Shown here piece after piece: positions 42,501 through 57,500 of a stretch of 64,000 nucleotides of DNA; position 1 is the first letter of the stretch, and each line of letters begins with the position of its first letter. The stretch is taken from positions 1,364,001 to 1,428,000 of the forward strand of contig NC_134961.1 in the NCBI RefSeq assembly GCF_965638725.1, in the 5' to 3' direction. Position numbers and translations under genes: made by a program. The notes under the pieces are model-generated. The model did not search any database. It was not told the DNA's origin and saw only the letters and a list, made by a program, of their open reading frames with translations. Source of the DNA: Aptenodytes patagonicus (lineage: Eukaryota; Chordata; Aves; Sphenisciformes; Spheniscidae).

Positions 42501-45500
42501 TGAGAACTCTGCAATTTATTTCCAAAAGTAGGAAATAAATCTTGAATCTTGGAAAAGATTCAAAATTGACTTATCTCAACTACTTCTCCTAAAGAAGGAT
42601 TGAATTAACTATCCGAAAATGATTGAGCCCTCCAATCCTGTGTGAAGAGCTAACTCTTCTCTGTGAATTGAGGTGATCTTGATCTTGGCCGGTGGAGGGG
42701 TGGAGTGGGAGAACAGTGCTTCTTACAGAGGAATTTGCATCAGATTGATCTGCCCAGTGTTTGGAAACTCCTCTTTGGGGGTTTGGCATCAGAAACTGCT
42801 GGTGAGACTTACTCCGTGTTGAGCCGCAGAGAAGTAAACTGCAGGGATTTACGAAAATGTTGGATACATATGTCTGGATCTAGTTGGGAGGAACTTGCAA
42901 CAGCGTGCAATGTCCCAGAAAGAAATGCATCGAAATGGCAGCTTGGCTATATCCTAACGCCGTTAAGGACTACACTTAATCAAGTATTTTTTTTTAAAGT
43001 GAGGCTCTTATCCACAGTGTTGCTGTTATCTAGGAAATGGTGGCTGGCAGGAGGAGGAGGAGGCTGTTCGGTGGCTGACTGGCCGGCTTCAAGGGGAAGT
43101 TCACAGTGCAAGGGACTGTTTGCAGAGACCATGTATGAATGGATTAAAGAGGTGATAATGGGTGCTTGATCTTGCTTAAGCTGGCAAAGTGGCTTTGATT
43201 TGATTGTAGGTTATTTTAAGCCAATTTCCCACTAACAGTGTTTCTTGCTAAAATAGTCCTTGCTTTCTAGAGCAGGTCTTTAAAAAGAAAAAAAGGAAAA
43301 GGAGGGGAAGGAAGAGGGAAGGTGGGATGAAATTCAGTATTCCTTTGCTAAGTAACTGAAAATGCACGGTGTCCTACAGAGCATCCATTTCCAGTTGTTT
43401 GGAGAACAGAGCTGAATTTGCGTTCCCACACTGTTGTGTTGAGCTGTTGGTTCTCCTGGGGGGTTAATCCAACCCCAGGCTGTTTGAGGAGGGTCTCCTG
43501 CTGCTTGGCCCTGCCGTGGTCCTTGGGGAAACCGCTGTACGTGGAAACGGGAACTAGCAGAAGCCCGTAGTGTTTCTGCAAATTGTCTCACTTGCTCATC
43601 TCTTCTTGCAGAAGACTGCCAGACCTGGTTTTTGCTTCTGTTTTTATTTTTTGAGGCAGAACTTTCAGTTTTCTTTAATGGTTTACTTTGTTTCTTTGCC
43701 CCTTTGCAGAGGAAGGTCAGGGCTTGAATCTTGATGCATTTATTATTGATGGTATGTGTTGAAAACATTAGAGGAATGACTAATAGCGAGGTCTGTACCG
43801 TAGCAGTATTGTTTCTAAGGCTATCCATTATCAGGCTTAGACCGTAAGGGAAGCGCGGTGCAGCTAGAAAGGCTAAGCTCAGTGGTGAGCTGTTACGAGA
43901 ATAAAACCATCCCAACTCCAGAGAGTTGCAAAACTATAGTGACCTTGCAACGGCTGTATACTAATTCTGATAATTTTTTTTTAGGACTTATAAAACACTG
44001 AGCTATAACTGATGAATTCCGGTAATAAAAGCTAAATTTGGGGATGGGGGGGATGTTCTTCTTGACTCAAATTGCTGAATACTTGTATATTGCTTTTCAA
44101 AGTGCTGGAAATTCCTTAATCTTCCAAGCTGCTACTTCCTGAGCACCATCGGTGTGGCAGGTGGCAGCGTGGCACAGCGTGGCACCGAGGCAAAGATAGG
44201 AATAGGTGTCAGGAGTCCTCTCTCACAGCCTCCCCGTGCTATCGCTGTATTTACTATCTCTAAACATCTGAAAGCATCGTGAAAGCATGTTCACTTGAAC
44301 TTGCTGTCTTTGTGAGAATTATTTGACAAGGACGAGCTAACTTAAAATTACTAAATGCCACACAAAAAAAACCTTCTCATGTTGTTTTTGTTACTTAATG
44401 CAGCTGAGCAAATGGTCCTTCATGTCCAAAGCTTTCACCTGCAGTGGACAACTCTTGTTGCTACTTGACATCAATGAGCAGTTTAAATTCCAGCTTATTT
44501 TGCCCTCCACCTGGACTTCGTGCTCTTGTTGGTTTTTGGGTGCATCTGTGACATGAATGATACTGACCTCCTGAGTGCAAGTCAGAGGGGAAGTTAGTTT
44601 TAACTCTTTCCTTTTAATGTCGTTCCCAGGCATCTGAAGAGGCCTCGCTACGGGCTTTGGAGAGTCTAATGACAGAGTTTTTCCACAATTGCACAACGAA
44701 TGAGCGGAAACGCGAGATAGGTGAGTTCATGCCACTTCTAAAGGATGGTCCCCTTTGCTTTTTGCTGCCCGCAGACCTCAGCAGAGGTGACTTGGTTACG
44801 TTAAACAAATACAGCAGATGAAAGCGCTCTGTCTGATACCGAACCAGCATCTTAGCCTCTCCTGCTTATGTATGAACTTGAAGTAAAGGCTTACTTAGTT
44901 TGGGTTTTGGAGATCCCATGGCAGGTCCTATAGATAAGCAGTAACTCTCTACTGCTGTGAGCATGGAGATGTAGTTTTTTATCAAGGGTAGTAAATTGAT
45001 TAGGGTAGGAGAAGGATGTTACGTTTTTCTCTGCCTGTACATTGTTGAATTTAGTGTCCTGGAAAACCTCTACCTTCTGCCTAGAGATGGAGCACGGACT
45101 TCAGATTTGTTCAGCATTAAGAAGGGAAAGCAGAAGACTGTCCTAGTTAATATGAAATGACAAGTGGGAATAAACAGTGAGGTTTCATTTTGGCTGGTGT
45201 TATTAAATATGTCCTCCTGAAAACCAGCAGAGATCTTACAGGTGCTCTAGATTAGCTTCTTGCATCTGTGGTTAATGGGTGTAAATAGGCTGTTTGCTTT
45301 TATTCTCATCTTCTGTCATCTCTAACTTCAGTGCCAAAAGTATGATCAGCATGAAAGACTTCTCTCAGAAATCTGGTAAAATAAAGAATAAGCAACTAGG
45401 CAAGCTGTGGGGTTTTTTTTCCTATTGTGGAGATCTCCTACTGTGGAAAAGGTAAAAGCCTTCAGCATCCCCCATTTTCTTGCTTAAGTTGCAGGAACAA

Positions 45501-48500
45501 AACCAATTGATTAAGGCTTAAATTAGATTAGCCTGTAAAACAGCCCTTGCAGCTTTTCCCTTTGCTGCATTTGGTACGTAGTCACTTGGTGTGAGATGAT
45601 CAAATCCTGTACCTGCGTGTTTGGAGAGGTTTTTGGTATGCTGGCCTACAACAAAGTCAATGGCTCTTGGAGCAATTGGATTAAAACAAGGGGGTTTTAT
45701 AACGCTGTTTGTGATCTGAAGTACTCCTAGTCTTTCACAGTGACCTAGTATCCCAACGCTTGGCTTTTATAGATAAAATGGTAATGCTCGTAATGTAACT
45801 TTTGTGTGATTTGTTTTAATATTCAGCTATTAGTCTGGTGTAGGATTTATGTCCAAACTGTATTCTAAAATGACATGCCTATTTTGTTTTCATTAAAGCC
45901 TATTGTTAGATTGCTTTTAATACTTTGGAGTGTGATTTTTTTTTTTTTTCCCCCCCCCTTCCTCCAGGTTATTCGAGTCATTCCCTGAACACGGGGTTTC
46001 TCCCATGCTCAGTGTTATTGTGCTACCAGTATACATTGTTATGGATTTGTTTACAGCTTAAGAATTTTAATGTAATTTTTAAATACTTTATTTTTTCAGA
46101 GGAGCTTTTAAATAACTTTGCCCAGCAGATAGGAGCCTGGAGATTCTGCCTCTATTTCCTGTCAAGTACAAGAAACGACTATGTAATGATGTACAGTTTG
46201 ACTGTGTTTGAGGTAAGATGTGTACTGTTGCCTGCTTAGTGCATTTTTGTCTGGTGCAGTTTATATGGCAATCGATTTTATTTGAAAATGTTTGTCTAAA
46301 TGGCAGTCCTAGTAAGTACGGCTATAAAGGATGCTTTTATTGCTCTCTCCTAGAGAGGTTGCTTAATGGCAGGCTAAGAGTAGGGGAATATGAATCTTTG
46401 TATAGAAATTGCAGAATTAATTTCCTGGCATCTCTACGTACAAATTACCTACAATTTCAGAGGCTGCTTGAGTTTTCTGCACAGTGCTTTTAAGAGTGTT
46501 ACTGCTTTTATACTCTTCTTATGGTCAGAAATATGTGCATGGTTAGCTGATACTAGCTACTGCAGACTTTAATGCTAAGAGGGAAGACAAAGTGGCTTTT
46601 ATTTTTCTGACATCTCGTAGTTGTGGTTGATGCTCTTGAACTATATCCCGCAAGCTTATGTGCTAGTTGTAGAGGTAAGGTCTCTTTTAGAAGACCACAT
46701 CCCACTCTTTACCTATTTATAAAACAACAAAGTTATGGTTAAAAGTCTAAATATTGTTTTGTGTATCTACTGGAAGAAACAAAAGTACTCTGTGAACAGC
46801 TCTGGTTTATCAGTTCATTTCTCAGTGACCAGTGCAGTGTCTTTCCCTAACGATATTCTGGGGCTCGGTCAATGTCACGCCTCACCCTGGTCCGTTTGTG
46901 GCCTCTGCGTTGTGTTCTTGACTGGTTGGTACTGAGCTGTGCTCCTAAATCAGAGGGGTTTTATATCCTTTGCGGTAGGCCACTAGGATAGAGCAAACAA
47001 CTCTGTTCTTAAAAGTTGTGTTGTTTTGACAAATTATCCACACTGTTGTTGTTGACTTCTTCACTTAAAATGTTCACTTTATTTATCTGGGGTTGCATAG
47101 GGAGTCTGGACTCAGATCTGCAAACTGAATCTGGTTTGCCTTCCTTTCAGAAAGGGCTAATCATGACAAATGGTACGGGAGTTGTTCCCTGCTCTGGGGA
47201 TGGATGTCACACAGCAGCAGCCTGCAGTAATTAAACCGGTTTTCATGAAGAGGAAAACATGTTTGATTACTGAGCCGCTGTTTCTGTAGGTGGGGGGGAA
47301 GTAGTACTGAAAAAATAATTGTGCCCAGAACTAAGCAGAACAAAGAAATCGCTGTCCGAGTGTAAAGTGAGGGACATGAGTCCACAGCTCAGCTGAGAGA
47401 TTAGGACCTCACCACTGAGGAGCCTGAGTTTCCAAAGTTAACTACTGTAGTGCTGTGCATTTGACTGGTCCTCATAGCCGTAGTCTGTCGTAGTCTTCAA
47501 CTGCCTGTGAGTACTCGATGTCAGTAAAAGCGTGTATATAAACACAAGGATCATTCCCAAAACTTCCTGAGAATACTGTATTTTTCTAGAATGTCTAGGA
47601 AGTTAAAAGTGGATCTGGAATAAAAATCCTCATGGCCCCCTTCCAGATGAACCGTTTTCACTTCTTGCTTTTGGAAAAGAGAACATCTTCCCAAAAACAT
47701 CTCACAGGTGGAGAAAGCTGCCACTTTCAGGTCAAATGAGTAAGACAAAACTCAGTGGGCATTAAAGCATGAATATTAAAGCTAAAGCATCTTCCAGTTT
47801 TATTGGGGCTTCTGAAACTCTCGTTCTGGATTTGCCTTGAGGAACTCTCATTTGGTTGGGTCATCGTTGTTTTTAAGCAATACGTCTGGATCTTCTCTGT
47901 GGAAAAAAAAAAACAAAACACCCTCTTGGAGGCACTTAATGTATAAATATACCTCTGTACCTCTACACTGTGAACTGGTACGTCTGTACTGTGAATTGGA
48001 TCTGCTTTGACCATAAATTCCATTTTCTGCAGCAAACCACTTCGCAGTATCTCCTGCTTTTGGCTTCTCCAAGCTGTATGTCTGCAGACGTTGCCTAAGT
48101 AGCAGGCCTCCTCAAGTTACCCTGAGAGGCTCAGCTCCTGATGCTCCAGAGCCCCTAAATGGGATCGTAGCATGGCAGGAAAGCAATTTGCAGCTCTGCG
48201 TTCTTACAGATTTTGTCTGGCTTTAAGTGGACTGAAAGCTTCCTGTTAAAGTGGTGCCCTGTCACTGCAGGGCAGTCACTCCAGCGACCTTCCAGCGTAG
48301 CTTCAGGAGAGCCGGGTGGCATCAGTCGTCTAAAACCGAGCCTGCTTCCCCTCTTTTTTTTTTTTTTTCTGCTTCATACAAGGCTATGCTTTCCCCTTTA
48401 AAGGAGAAAATCTAGGTGTCCAGGGTTAAAAGATAGTGGAAATACTATAGTATTAGTATTATAGAAATACCATAGTGTTATTATTAATAGATAGTGGAAA

Positions 48501-51500
48501 TATGCATGCCAACTAGTTCTGCTTGACCCAAAACCAGTTAAAATGGTAATGTGCTGGTTGCTGTCACTTGTCAGTTAATAGAAATGGTGATGTATTCAAA
48601 GAGAATTGGTATGGAGGGCTTCTGCAAATCTGATACTCTTGTGGCGGGGGTGGGTTTTTGGGTTTTTGTTAGAGCTCACCCCTTGTACACTGCGTGGCTT
48701 GTAAGAGACAAGCTCAGTGAGGTTTGTTCAGCAGCTTGAGCCACCGCTGTCTTCGGTTGCCTGAGTACGCCGTTAGGTAGCAAAGCTTATTCCAAGTTAG
48801 TTACTGGTGCAGGGTTTGCCCTCTATTAAGCTGGTCTTGTTCTGCCTAGCTTAGTTTGCGCACACTCGCCTCTACATGTTGTTAAGGATGTCAGGGTTGG
48901 TACTGGACTGCTGAGCAGTTAAAGCATCTTAAATTTCAGCTCTTTGCCCAGCGAGCCTGTGTCAGAGCTCTAACGAGAGAAACATCTTCTGTTTAGCCTG
49001 CTGATACCTGCTTGTTTCCTTGTCTACAGGTCTGCCCCTGGTAGCAGAGAAGGTTGAACTACATCAAATGTAGATGTCAGTTTTTAACTGACCATGCTCG
49101 GTCAGTGGGAGGCCTGGATAGATTTGAAAGCTATAGCCTTTTCCCTGCCTGTGCGTTGTGTCAGACAGGGCAACCCAGGGGCTTCAGATGCCAACAGCTC
49201 TGCCTGGTGCTCTGTCCCTGTGTTACGTGTCCGTGTCCCCTCGCTGTTTAACTTCAGTGAAGCGTGTCTAAGATGAGCTCATTTGGGAGGTCTGTTTCTT
49301 TTCCAGAACCTAATCAATAAGATGTGGCTTGGGGTCCCATCTCAAGACAAAATGGAGATCCGCAGCTGCCTGCCCAAGCTCCTTCTAGCTCACCATAAAA
49401 CTCTGCCTTACTTCATCAGGAACAAACTCTGCAAAGTCATTGTGGATATTGGCCGGCAAGACTGGCCAATGTTCTACCACGACTTTTTCACTAACATCTT
49501 GCAGGTAAGAAGCTTCCAAAGGGAAAACTTGGTTTCATTCACAGAGAGGTATTTTGTTTCCTTGAGTAGTGACGTCCCTTGACGAAGATTAAATAATTAC
49601 GTGAAAAACAAAGTTGTTTTTTAAATTCCTTTTCCTTTAACTTTGCGAATAACCCCTAGCTTCCTACGTGTTACACTTCTTTCTAGTGTTACAAGTTTTT
49701 TGACAAAGGAACAATACTATGCAACAAGTATCAACTGCACTTTGAATTTTAAATATTTAGGAGTAGTTAATGTAGGGGTTGTGGGTTGTTCTTTAAAGAA
49801 AAAAGTTAGTAAAACTCTGGATGCATCACTGGATGATTCTTAAAAGCGAAGTTTCTGAATGTAGCTCTTGGAGATTTTTCGCCTAATAGCCAAAGATACC
49901 CTAAAATCTTTGGTACCTCATCGTGTAAAGTCGCTAATGGAATGTTGTTGGGGTGTTTAAGAGGGCTCTTGCGGGAAGACTGGAGTATGTATTTGAGGAT
50001 CCTGGCGGACACAGCGCCATTAGTTTGAATGTTGGTTGTAATTCAGGATCTTCACAGTGAAGCCTTAGCCAAGCTACCAGCTCGCTGCTGCTGGAGCCGA
50101 ACTAGGCTAGTGCAAACCTCCTCTTTTGGTTTGAGTACTTTGTTTCCAGTTCTCTTAAAATTGTTCATAATCGCCTTAAAGAGGCTGAGTGTAAACTGAA
50201 GCGCTGCACAGTCTTTTTCTGCTGACACAATTACATGATTTGAATGCAGCTATGCCCACAGACAAGCCACAAGGCAGTTCTTTAAATAAATCAAAGTCTT
50301 TGAGTGTCAGGAGTTTATTTGTTAAGACAAATGGATCTAGTATTCGTTGCAAAATTAAAAAAAAAAAGCTAAATTGGCCTACAGAGCTTGTAACTAACTG
50401 GTGTAATCTCTTTTCAGATAGCTTTCTGTAGTCATGTAGTGTGACATGCTGCAATTTTTTCCTGAATTGTCAATTTGACAATAAGTACTCTGAGACAACT
50501 GCCTACAAGACTTACAGTTTGGGCTTTCATTTCACCTGGATCTGAACTGAAATGCTTTCTGAACTGAAATGCTTTCTGAGCTTCTACTTGCCTCTCTAGC
50601 ACTTTGGAGGTTATCTTAAGCGATTGCAGAGCCCACTTTGGATATCTATTTTTCCTTAAGCCTCTCCTTGTGAACTCGGCCATGGAGCAAAATGTTCCCA
50701 TAAATTAATTTCTATAGCAGACACCTTCCAGAAATGTTCAGAGAAGGTGGAAGAAAAATACTAATACTGAACTCCAAGACCTCAAAATAATGAAGGGTAG
50801 CACAGGAGCAGAATGACTTGCTTTTAGAGTTGCAGATGAGTCCTGTCTCAAGACTTTTTCTTCTGAGGTCATTTGAAGCAACTCTTTGATTCTTTAGCAT
50901 TAAATTGTATCCCAGCACTCTAAATAGTCTCTAAAACTTTTACTGAACCATTGGAGGGGTGGAGAACAAAAGTAACTTGGACTATTGTGTTGTCATTGTG
51001 CAAAAACAGTAATTCTACATAGAAAGTGCTACTTCCTTAGAGGTATAAAATTTGTTTAACATTACTGAAGTGCCAGTGCACGGTATTGCTAAACTTCCTG
51101 GTATTGTCAGAAAATATTCTGAGAGATGTTCAGTCTCTTTGCAACTTACTAACAAGCTGTGTATTTCATTTAATTCTTTAGCTGTCTGCTCCTGTGCCAT
51201 CGTGTTTCCCTTCCGAAAGCCAAGCTCATGTGCATCTAGACTAAAAACTTTTAGATGGGCTTTTTCCCCCACGTATTTCGCCAAACTGTGTAGCCTTAGC
51301 AGTGTTAACTCAGCCTGTCTCTGGCTTGGTGGGTCAGGGAGATTAGTACCGAAGTCAGCCTGTATTACAGAATTTGACTTCAAGGATTAGTTGTAGTAAT
51401 TGTGATTGGTTTGAGACTTCTTTTCTCCCGGAGGGAGTAGTGCATAAATTGTTTTGGATGTTCCAGGTCAACAGTGAAGAGCAGTGTTGTCTTTCAGCTG

Positions 51501-54500
51501 AAAACTTTGTCCCACTTGAATGTGTTTTTAATATCCCAGTGGCTAACGAACACAAAAATCATTGCTTTCTGCAGTCCTATTCCTGCATATGGTGGAAGTT
51601 ACTCTTTTTAGGGTGAATGTGATTTGCAGTTTGAGATGCAGTACAGATGCAAGGAGAGGTCGGATCCCTTAGCTGTGTTCTGGTGTCATCTGATATTGGC
51701 TGCAGCTTTCTGTCTGTATGGGGAGGGATGGGCTTTTTAATGGGAAGCTGCTTGGCTGATGGTGCAGGCTCCTGACCTGAGCGTGGCTGCAGCGGCAGCC
51801 CTGTTATGTGGTGAAACTGCTGGTGCTGAGGCAGTTCTGAGAAGTGATGATGTCAGCAGAAGGCAGTAAACAGAAGGAACAAACTGTTACTGGGAAACAT
51901 GCTGGAACAGAACGTGTGCAGTGACATTATGAAAACTCTCTTGAAACCCCAAGGATTCCCATGGTACTTGAACTGTTGCAACATCATAGATTAATGTCTC
52001 AGGAAATCGAATATTTGCAGTTGTCTTCCCTCAACATGCAGCACTGCAAACTGTGGGAACTGATGCTCCCGCAGTCTTGAAGCACTTGTAAACTGCTAAT
52101 AGTGTTGCTAATCCCCTGTCAGCTGATAGCTTTGCAGAATGTTATCATCACATGTTGCATTCATGTGTTTTCCTCTCAGTTAATTCAGTCTCCTGTGACC
52201 ACTCCTCTGGGACTGATCATGTTGAAAACTACTTCGGAAGAACTGGCATGTCCACGGGAAGATCTTAGCGTAGCCCGGAAAGAAGAGCTACGCAAGCTGC
52301 TCCTAGACCAGGTGCAAACAGTGCTTGGGCTCCTCACAGGTACGAGTTACGGCACTTGCAGCTTCAAAACAAATGTCCTCCTTCACCATCCCTAAGATGC
52401 TAGCAAGCTTGCGCGTTCTGTGTTCAGTGAAGCAACGTGCGGGCAATGTAGTGGCTGCTCCTGCAGTTTGAACACTCAGCTCTGCCCTTAGGCGTTTGGG
52501 TCAGCTTACTATGAAACAGGCTTGTGTAGCAGAGCAGCTGTATAGCTACGCGTGTCCCCCTCTTTATGAAGAGGGATTGAGATTGTGTGTATAAGCACTT
52601 GGTAATTTCTTTGAGCTCCCTAAGAGAAGACAATGTTCCTTGTCAAAGCACTAAACGTGTTCTACTGAAGTTCTCTTGCAGTCTCCAGTATGTTTGCTAG
52701 ATGAATCTGTCTTTTTAGCAGGCTGTTCTGAAAAATATCTCTTTGGCCAGGTATTTTAGAGAGCATCTGGGACAAACACAGCGTTACTGCTGCCACTCCA
52801 CCACCATCCCCGACTTCAGGAGAAAGTGGTAAGGATGGCTAAAGCTACAAGATATTATTTCCACGTACTTAAACTTGCAATATCAGGCATAGATTCCTTC
52901 CTTTACTGTCTAACCTCTTGTAATAACCCTCTCCTAGAGCTTTTCATAGGCCAACAAATTTCCAGTTGGAAAGACAAACCTTAAATGAAGAAGCAATTTC
53001 CACTGCAGGGGATGCTCCCCTGAAAATGCCACCTCATTGAAGAGTGCGCATATAGCTGCTTCTCGTCCCCAGATGGCAAAAAGCTTTCTGAAGTGTCAGT
53101 GCAAAATGCTCTAATGTCAGTGAGTTGGCATTGTCATCTATGAATTTCAGCTGTGAGCACATCAAAAGCCAGAGTGGAGCAAAACTGAAGCCCTAACTAA
53201 AAAAAAAGAAAGGTGGCTGGGACTTTGCACATATATATTGTGAAAGTTTGTTTTCTACCTGTTCCTGTTAGTCTCTTGCATGGGTGTTTATCTGATCTAG
53301 ATTCATTTACATATATATTTCTTAGTTACCTCAAAATAGAGGGTATATTTCTATGTCCTTGTACTTGGTGCACATTTCTCTTATCCTGTTAAGGCTAAAC
53401 AAGGGCTACATGTATAGGGTCACCCCAGGCACAACACTGATCTTGATGACTACCAGTTTCTCTTGTGCCTTGATGTAACACGGGTCGTTGTTACGTTCAG
53501 CTCACCCAAGCGTTGTCCAGCAGGTTGTGGTGCCTTTGTTCTTGCTTCTTGGAAAGCAAAGCAAGGAAGAAATACCATGATGCAGTGAAATCAATACGTT
53601 GTCTGATCTTGGCTTTCTCCGCTTTTAACAAGGAAAAAGAAGGGCTTAAGCTCTGGAAACCTGTAATACCCGGTTGTGCATAGGGAGAAGGTGAAACACT
53701 TGTGGATCTGATATTTCTTTCTCCAGGGTGGTACTGATATCGAGTTGTGGTCGGTGCAGTGCGTTCTGTGAGTTAACACAGTTGTATCATGTACCTTTGT
53801 CTCGCTCGTCTTTGGGGCCTTAAGCAGTTAATTGAGAGTTGCAGATCACTTCCTTGTGGCCAGATTGCACTAGTCAGCTTAAGACAGCTGCCTGTGATAA
53901 ACTTTTGTTAATGTTTTGGTTAGTGTTAAAACTTTCACATTTAAGTTTGAGCTGGAGCAGAATTTCAAGTGCTGCTTTCCTGTAGAAGAGCTTAAGACAT
54001 TTATATACAAAACATAAACTTAAACGGGAAGAAATATTGCTTTGGTTTTAGGTGGGGGGTGGATTTTGCTGTAGCTAGCAAAAGTGTGGGGGGAAAAAAA
54101 CCCAGATATTAACAGAAAAGAACAAAACTTGTAGTATCACTTGGCAAGAGTGAACGTGCTGCTTGGAGAGAGCAGGAGCACCAGCTTCACCCACCCTGGC
54201 AGCAAGAGCCTCAATACTTTGATGTGACGTTGAGTAAGATTGGGGTCTTCCACGGTAAAAAGCCGATTTATGTTAGTATCAACTGTTGGTAGCAAGTGCC
54301 TCAGTGGCCAAGAATGATGCTGTATTTGTACAAAACAGCTTGAATTGCTCGGTGAGCCCAGGTGTACGCTAGCAGATGCTGGTTAATGCTGGCACATCTA
54401 AGGCCGTGCCTGCAGGAGGGGGTACGGCACTGTGAACAGCAGGTTCCAGAATTATCTTGGAAAAAACCAACGCTGGCTTGTTCTGAGGTGCTAGTAACTT

Positions 54501-57500
54501 AAACTGATACAACCCAGAAAATCTCTGTTTTGTTGTCTGGGGTTGTAATAAAAAAAATAACCAGCGGAACAAATTCTGGGCTGATTGTCAGTGGAAGCCT
54601 GTTTGAGATGTCCTCTCAGTTCCTCGGTGAATCGCTGGATGGTGCTTGTGCTGAGGCAGCTTTTCATCCACCTGTGTATTCACCTCATGACTTCAGATCA
54701 TATTTCTCAAAGTGGAAGTACGCTGCATTTCTGTTCTGGGTCTTTCCTTTCTCCCCTTTCAGGGAAAACAAACTTCTTACACAGCATATTTCCAAGATAA
54801 TTGCTAGTAATTAAGACTACACTGACAGTTCCTTTAGAATTTCAGGCTTAATTTCATTGGGTCCTGCCTGTGCAAACTTGTTTATTTGAAACTTTCTCTG
54901 CTTTTTTCCTGTGGTCTGCCTTAACTACTCTCTCTCTGTTAAAACTGGTTGTGCTTCAAGTTCTTGAAGTCCAAAAGGAAGAGCACTGAGTGCTTCCCTC
55001 TTGTCCACTGCTTGCTCACTTCCCATGTTTTGTGAAGGACTCTCTTCTTTTTCTTCACTTTCTTTATTAACCAAACGTCCCTTGGGTCACTATTTGGTGA
55101 TATGATCGGTCAAAAGATTCACAGAGTGGAGTAAGAGCACCGATGGGGTTGCTAACATGGAGAACCTACGGGGCTTCAAGCCGGACACGCAAGTTAGTAG
55201 CAGTGAGTGGCAGTCATGGCATTGCACATCTACTGGACTTTATTTGCAGGCAGAGATGAATGCATGATTGGGAGGTGAACTATGGGACAAACATGGGTTT
55301 AGTGAAACTCTGCCATTAAATTCTGCGCTGGAGATGTTAATTGTTTCTCTGTCCTTAAAATTTGTGAGATCTGTAAGCTGACCAAATCTTTTTACCCACT
55401 TTTTTGGGTCTCATTCATGCAGCAAAGTATTCCTGTTTACTGGTGATACTTTTTTTTTTTGTTGCTTAGATGTTGCTTTTTCTCTTTACATTCAGGTGAA
55501 ACTAAAGGTGTTCAAAAAGGCAAAATAAGCTTCAGAGTCCCTATAAATGTTTAATGTTTTCCGTCAGAGCCAAAATCTCTTTAGGAACTTGGAAAACCTG
55601 TGCTTCCTTTTTTTTGCACAGGGAAACAGAGTGAAATGGTTACTTGCAAGTCTCGCATAGTTTTTAAATAGCACTTGAAGACAATGTTAAACTCATTTCT
55701 CATACTACTTAAGCAAAGGAACCCTGATAATGTCCTATGTTGGGAAACATTTGAGTTATTGCATCATTATAGAATTTACTCAGCAATAATCTCTCAGCCT
55801 CCAAACGTTGTCTTTGCGTGATTTATAGCTCTTTACTTGATGAATCCCTTAGGCGTATTCACTCATGTATGGTAAACAAATGAGTAACAGAAATGTTTGC
55901 TGGTGCTTACTTCTGCAGAACTAGCCTGATCCCAGCCCCTCCCCGAGCGTTTTCTCCTTGTGCATGAATGCAGTTGATCCTGTAAATTTATCACCTGTTT
56001 GCAAAGACACCAAATATAACTTAAAATCCCTTAAACTCTGAGCTTCAGTAATTTAACTGGGTGCAAAGCAGTTGTGAGTCAACTGCTGTGAGTTACGGGG
56101 ACTTAATCTACAGTTTCTGCTGTTGATGGATTAAAAGATGAAAATCTTTGATTCTCATTGATTTTTGGTGGAGTTTGCTGGACCGGACATTTGAAAGAAG
56201 CATGTCTGCTTCTGTAAAAGCACAATGCAAGCAGCTCTGGCACTGCAGCATATGCATAGTTGTGAATGTTACCATGGGGGCTGCTTTAATATTAAGACTA
56301 AGTGCAGGGTTATCTAATTCAGCTGAAGTACCATGATGCCTTAAATTTCCAGAGCAGAGGAGAAAGAAACAATGATAAGGTATGACAGGGCGTTTATGAA
56401 TTTAGTGATGCAAGACATCGATCTTGATGAAAAATGGAGACTTAGGAGGAATCTGTTCATCATGCATGCTTCTGAGTGCTTTGAAAATAGCTCAGTAAAT
56501 CACATCTGTTATTTTCGTATTCCTGGTGTGTTGGGTCATTTCACTTTCAAAAGAAAAAATTACTCGGATTTTCTGGGGAGAACTTTCAATTCTGTAACGT
56601 AGCAAGTGCCTGTGGATTTCTAAAGGTGAAGAGATTATTTGTACTCAAAGAAGTGAAGTATATTGAATAACCTGAGGAAGGTGAATAGGTTTTCAGCGTG
56701 TAGTCTGTGGAAGCCTGCGAGTTAATGGGCAGCTTCCGTGGGGAAGGACAGCCTACCTGGTGGTGTCTGCTTGGATTTCCATAAAGCTTTCAAGAAGGCT
56801 TCTTGCTAAAAGCTTTTGAGAAAGCGAAGGCCATTGGGGATCGGGGGAGTCTCTGCACTGTTGAAAAATTGGTTAGAAGGTAGGAGGTAGAAGGTGAGTG
56901 GAAACGGTCCCCTCTTGCCATGAGCGGGGAGGTCACCTGTGGAGTACTGCTTGGGACTGTGCTCATGGATATACTTGTTAGAGACCTGGGAAAAGAGCTC
57001 AGTGAAGAGACAAGGAGGCTGGCCGATGGCACCAAGGCAGTCAGAATAGTGAAAAGGAGGTATGACTGAAGACTCGCGGGAAGATCTTGCATGTCTCTGG
57101 GCAAATGGGAGGTGAAACGCAATGCAGATAAGTATAACCTGCGTTTGGGCAGGGAGAGCAATACTCATCTCAAGCCAAATCACGGGCTCCAAACTCGCCT
57201 TCGGTATGCAGGATTAACTTCTGAGTGTTAGGCCAGATCATTCTACAAAAATTTCAATTGGTAGCAGTCAAAACCAGTAACTGCTATGGTGCTGCATGGA
57301 ATTAAGGTTCATCTACGCCTGAATAGCGGCAGCAGTTCTGGTCTTCCTGTATCGATAGGTGTAGAGTAGAAACTAAAGCTTTGTGGAAAGGCAGTAAAGG
57401 TGATTGAGGGTATTGAATGGCTTCCATGTAGGTAATAAGAAAAGTAGTACTCTTCATTCTCTCAAAGAAATTGAGAGCGAGGAGCTGCAATAGAAAGCCG

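Larger units (their letters stand above)
27502..44629 (+). other. XPO6: XPO6 intron 1 (17.1 kb)
   Basis: The intron separates the start codon from the rest of the protein. The first 350 bp are part of the CpG island. The remainder is of moderate to low GC. It contains a SINE-like relic (31,595-31,715), a 48/47-bp minisatellite (34,117-34,790), small repeats and a weak chain of exon-like segments between 29,150 and 33,093. Other ORFs of 60-150 codons (for example 41,700-41,996, 42,705-43,169 and 43,334-43,915 minus) occur at about the rate expected by chance and match nothing I know. Confidence 0.85.

Noticed and set aside
42705-43169. 154-codon plus-strand ORF in XPO6 intron 1
   Set aside because: No recognisable domain and no convincing splice sites. 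The length is within chance expectation for the number of frames scanned.
43334-43915. 193-codon minus-strand ORF in XPO6 intron 1
   Set aside because: The translation resembles no family I know and there is no promoter or poly(A) context. Probably chance.
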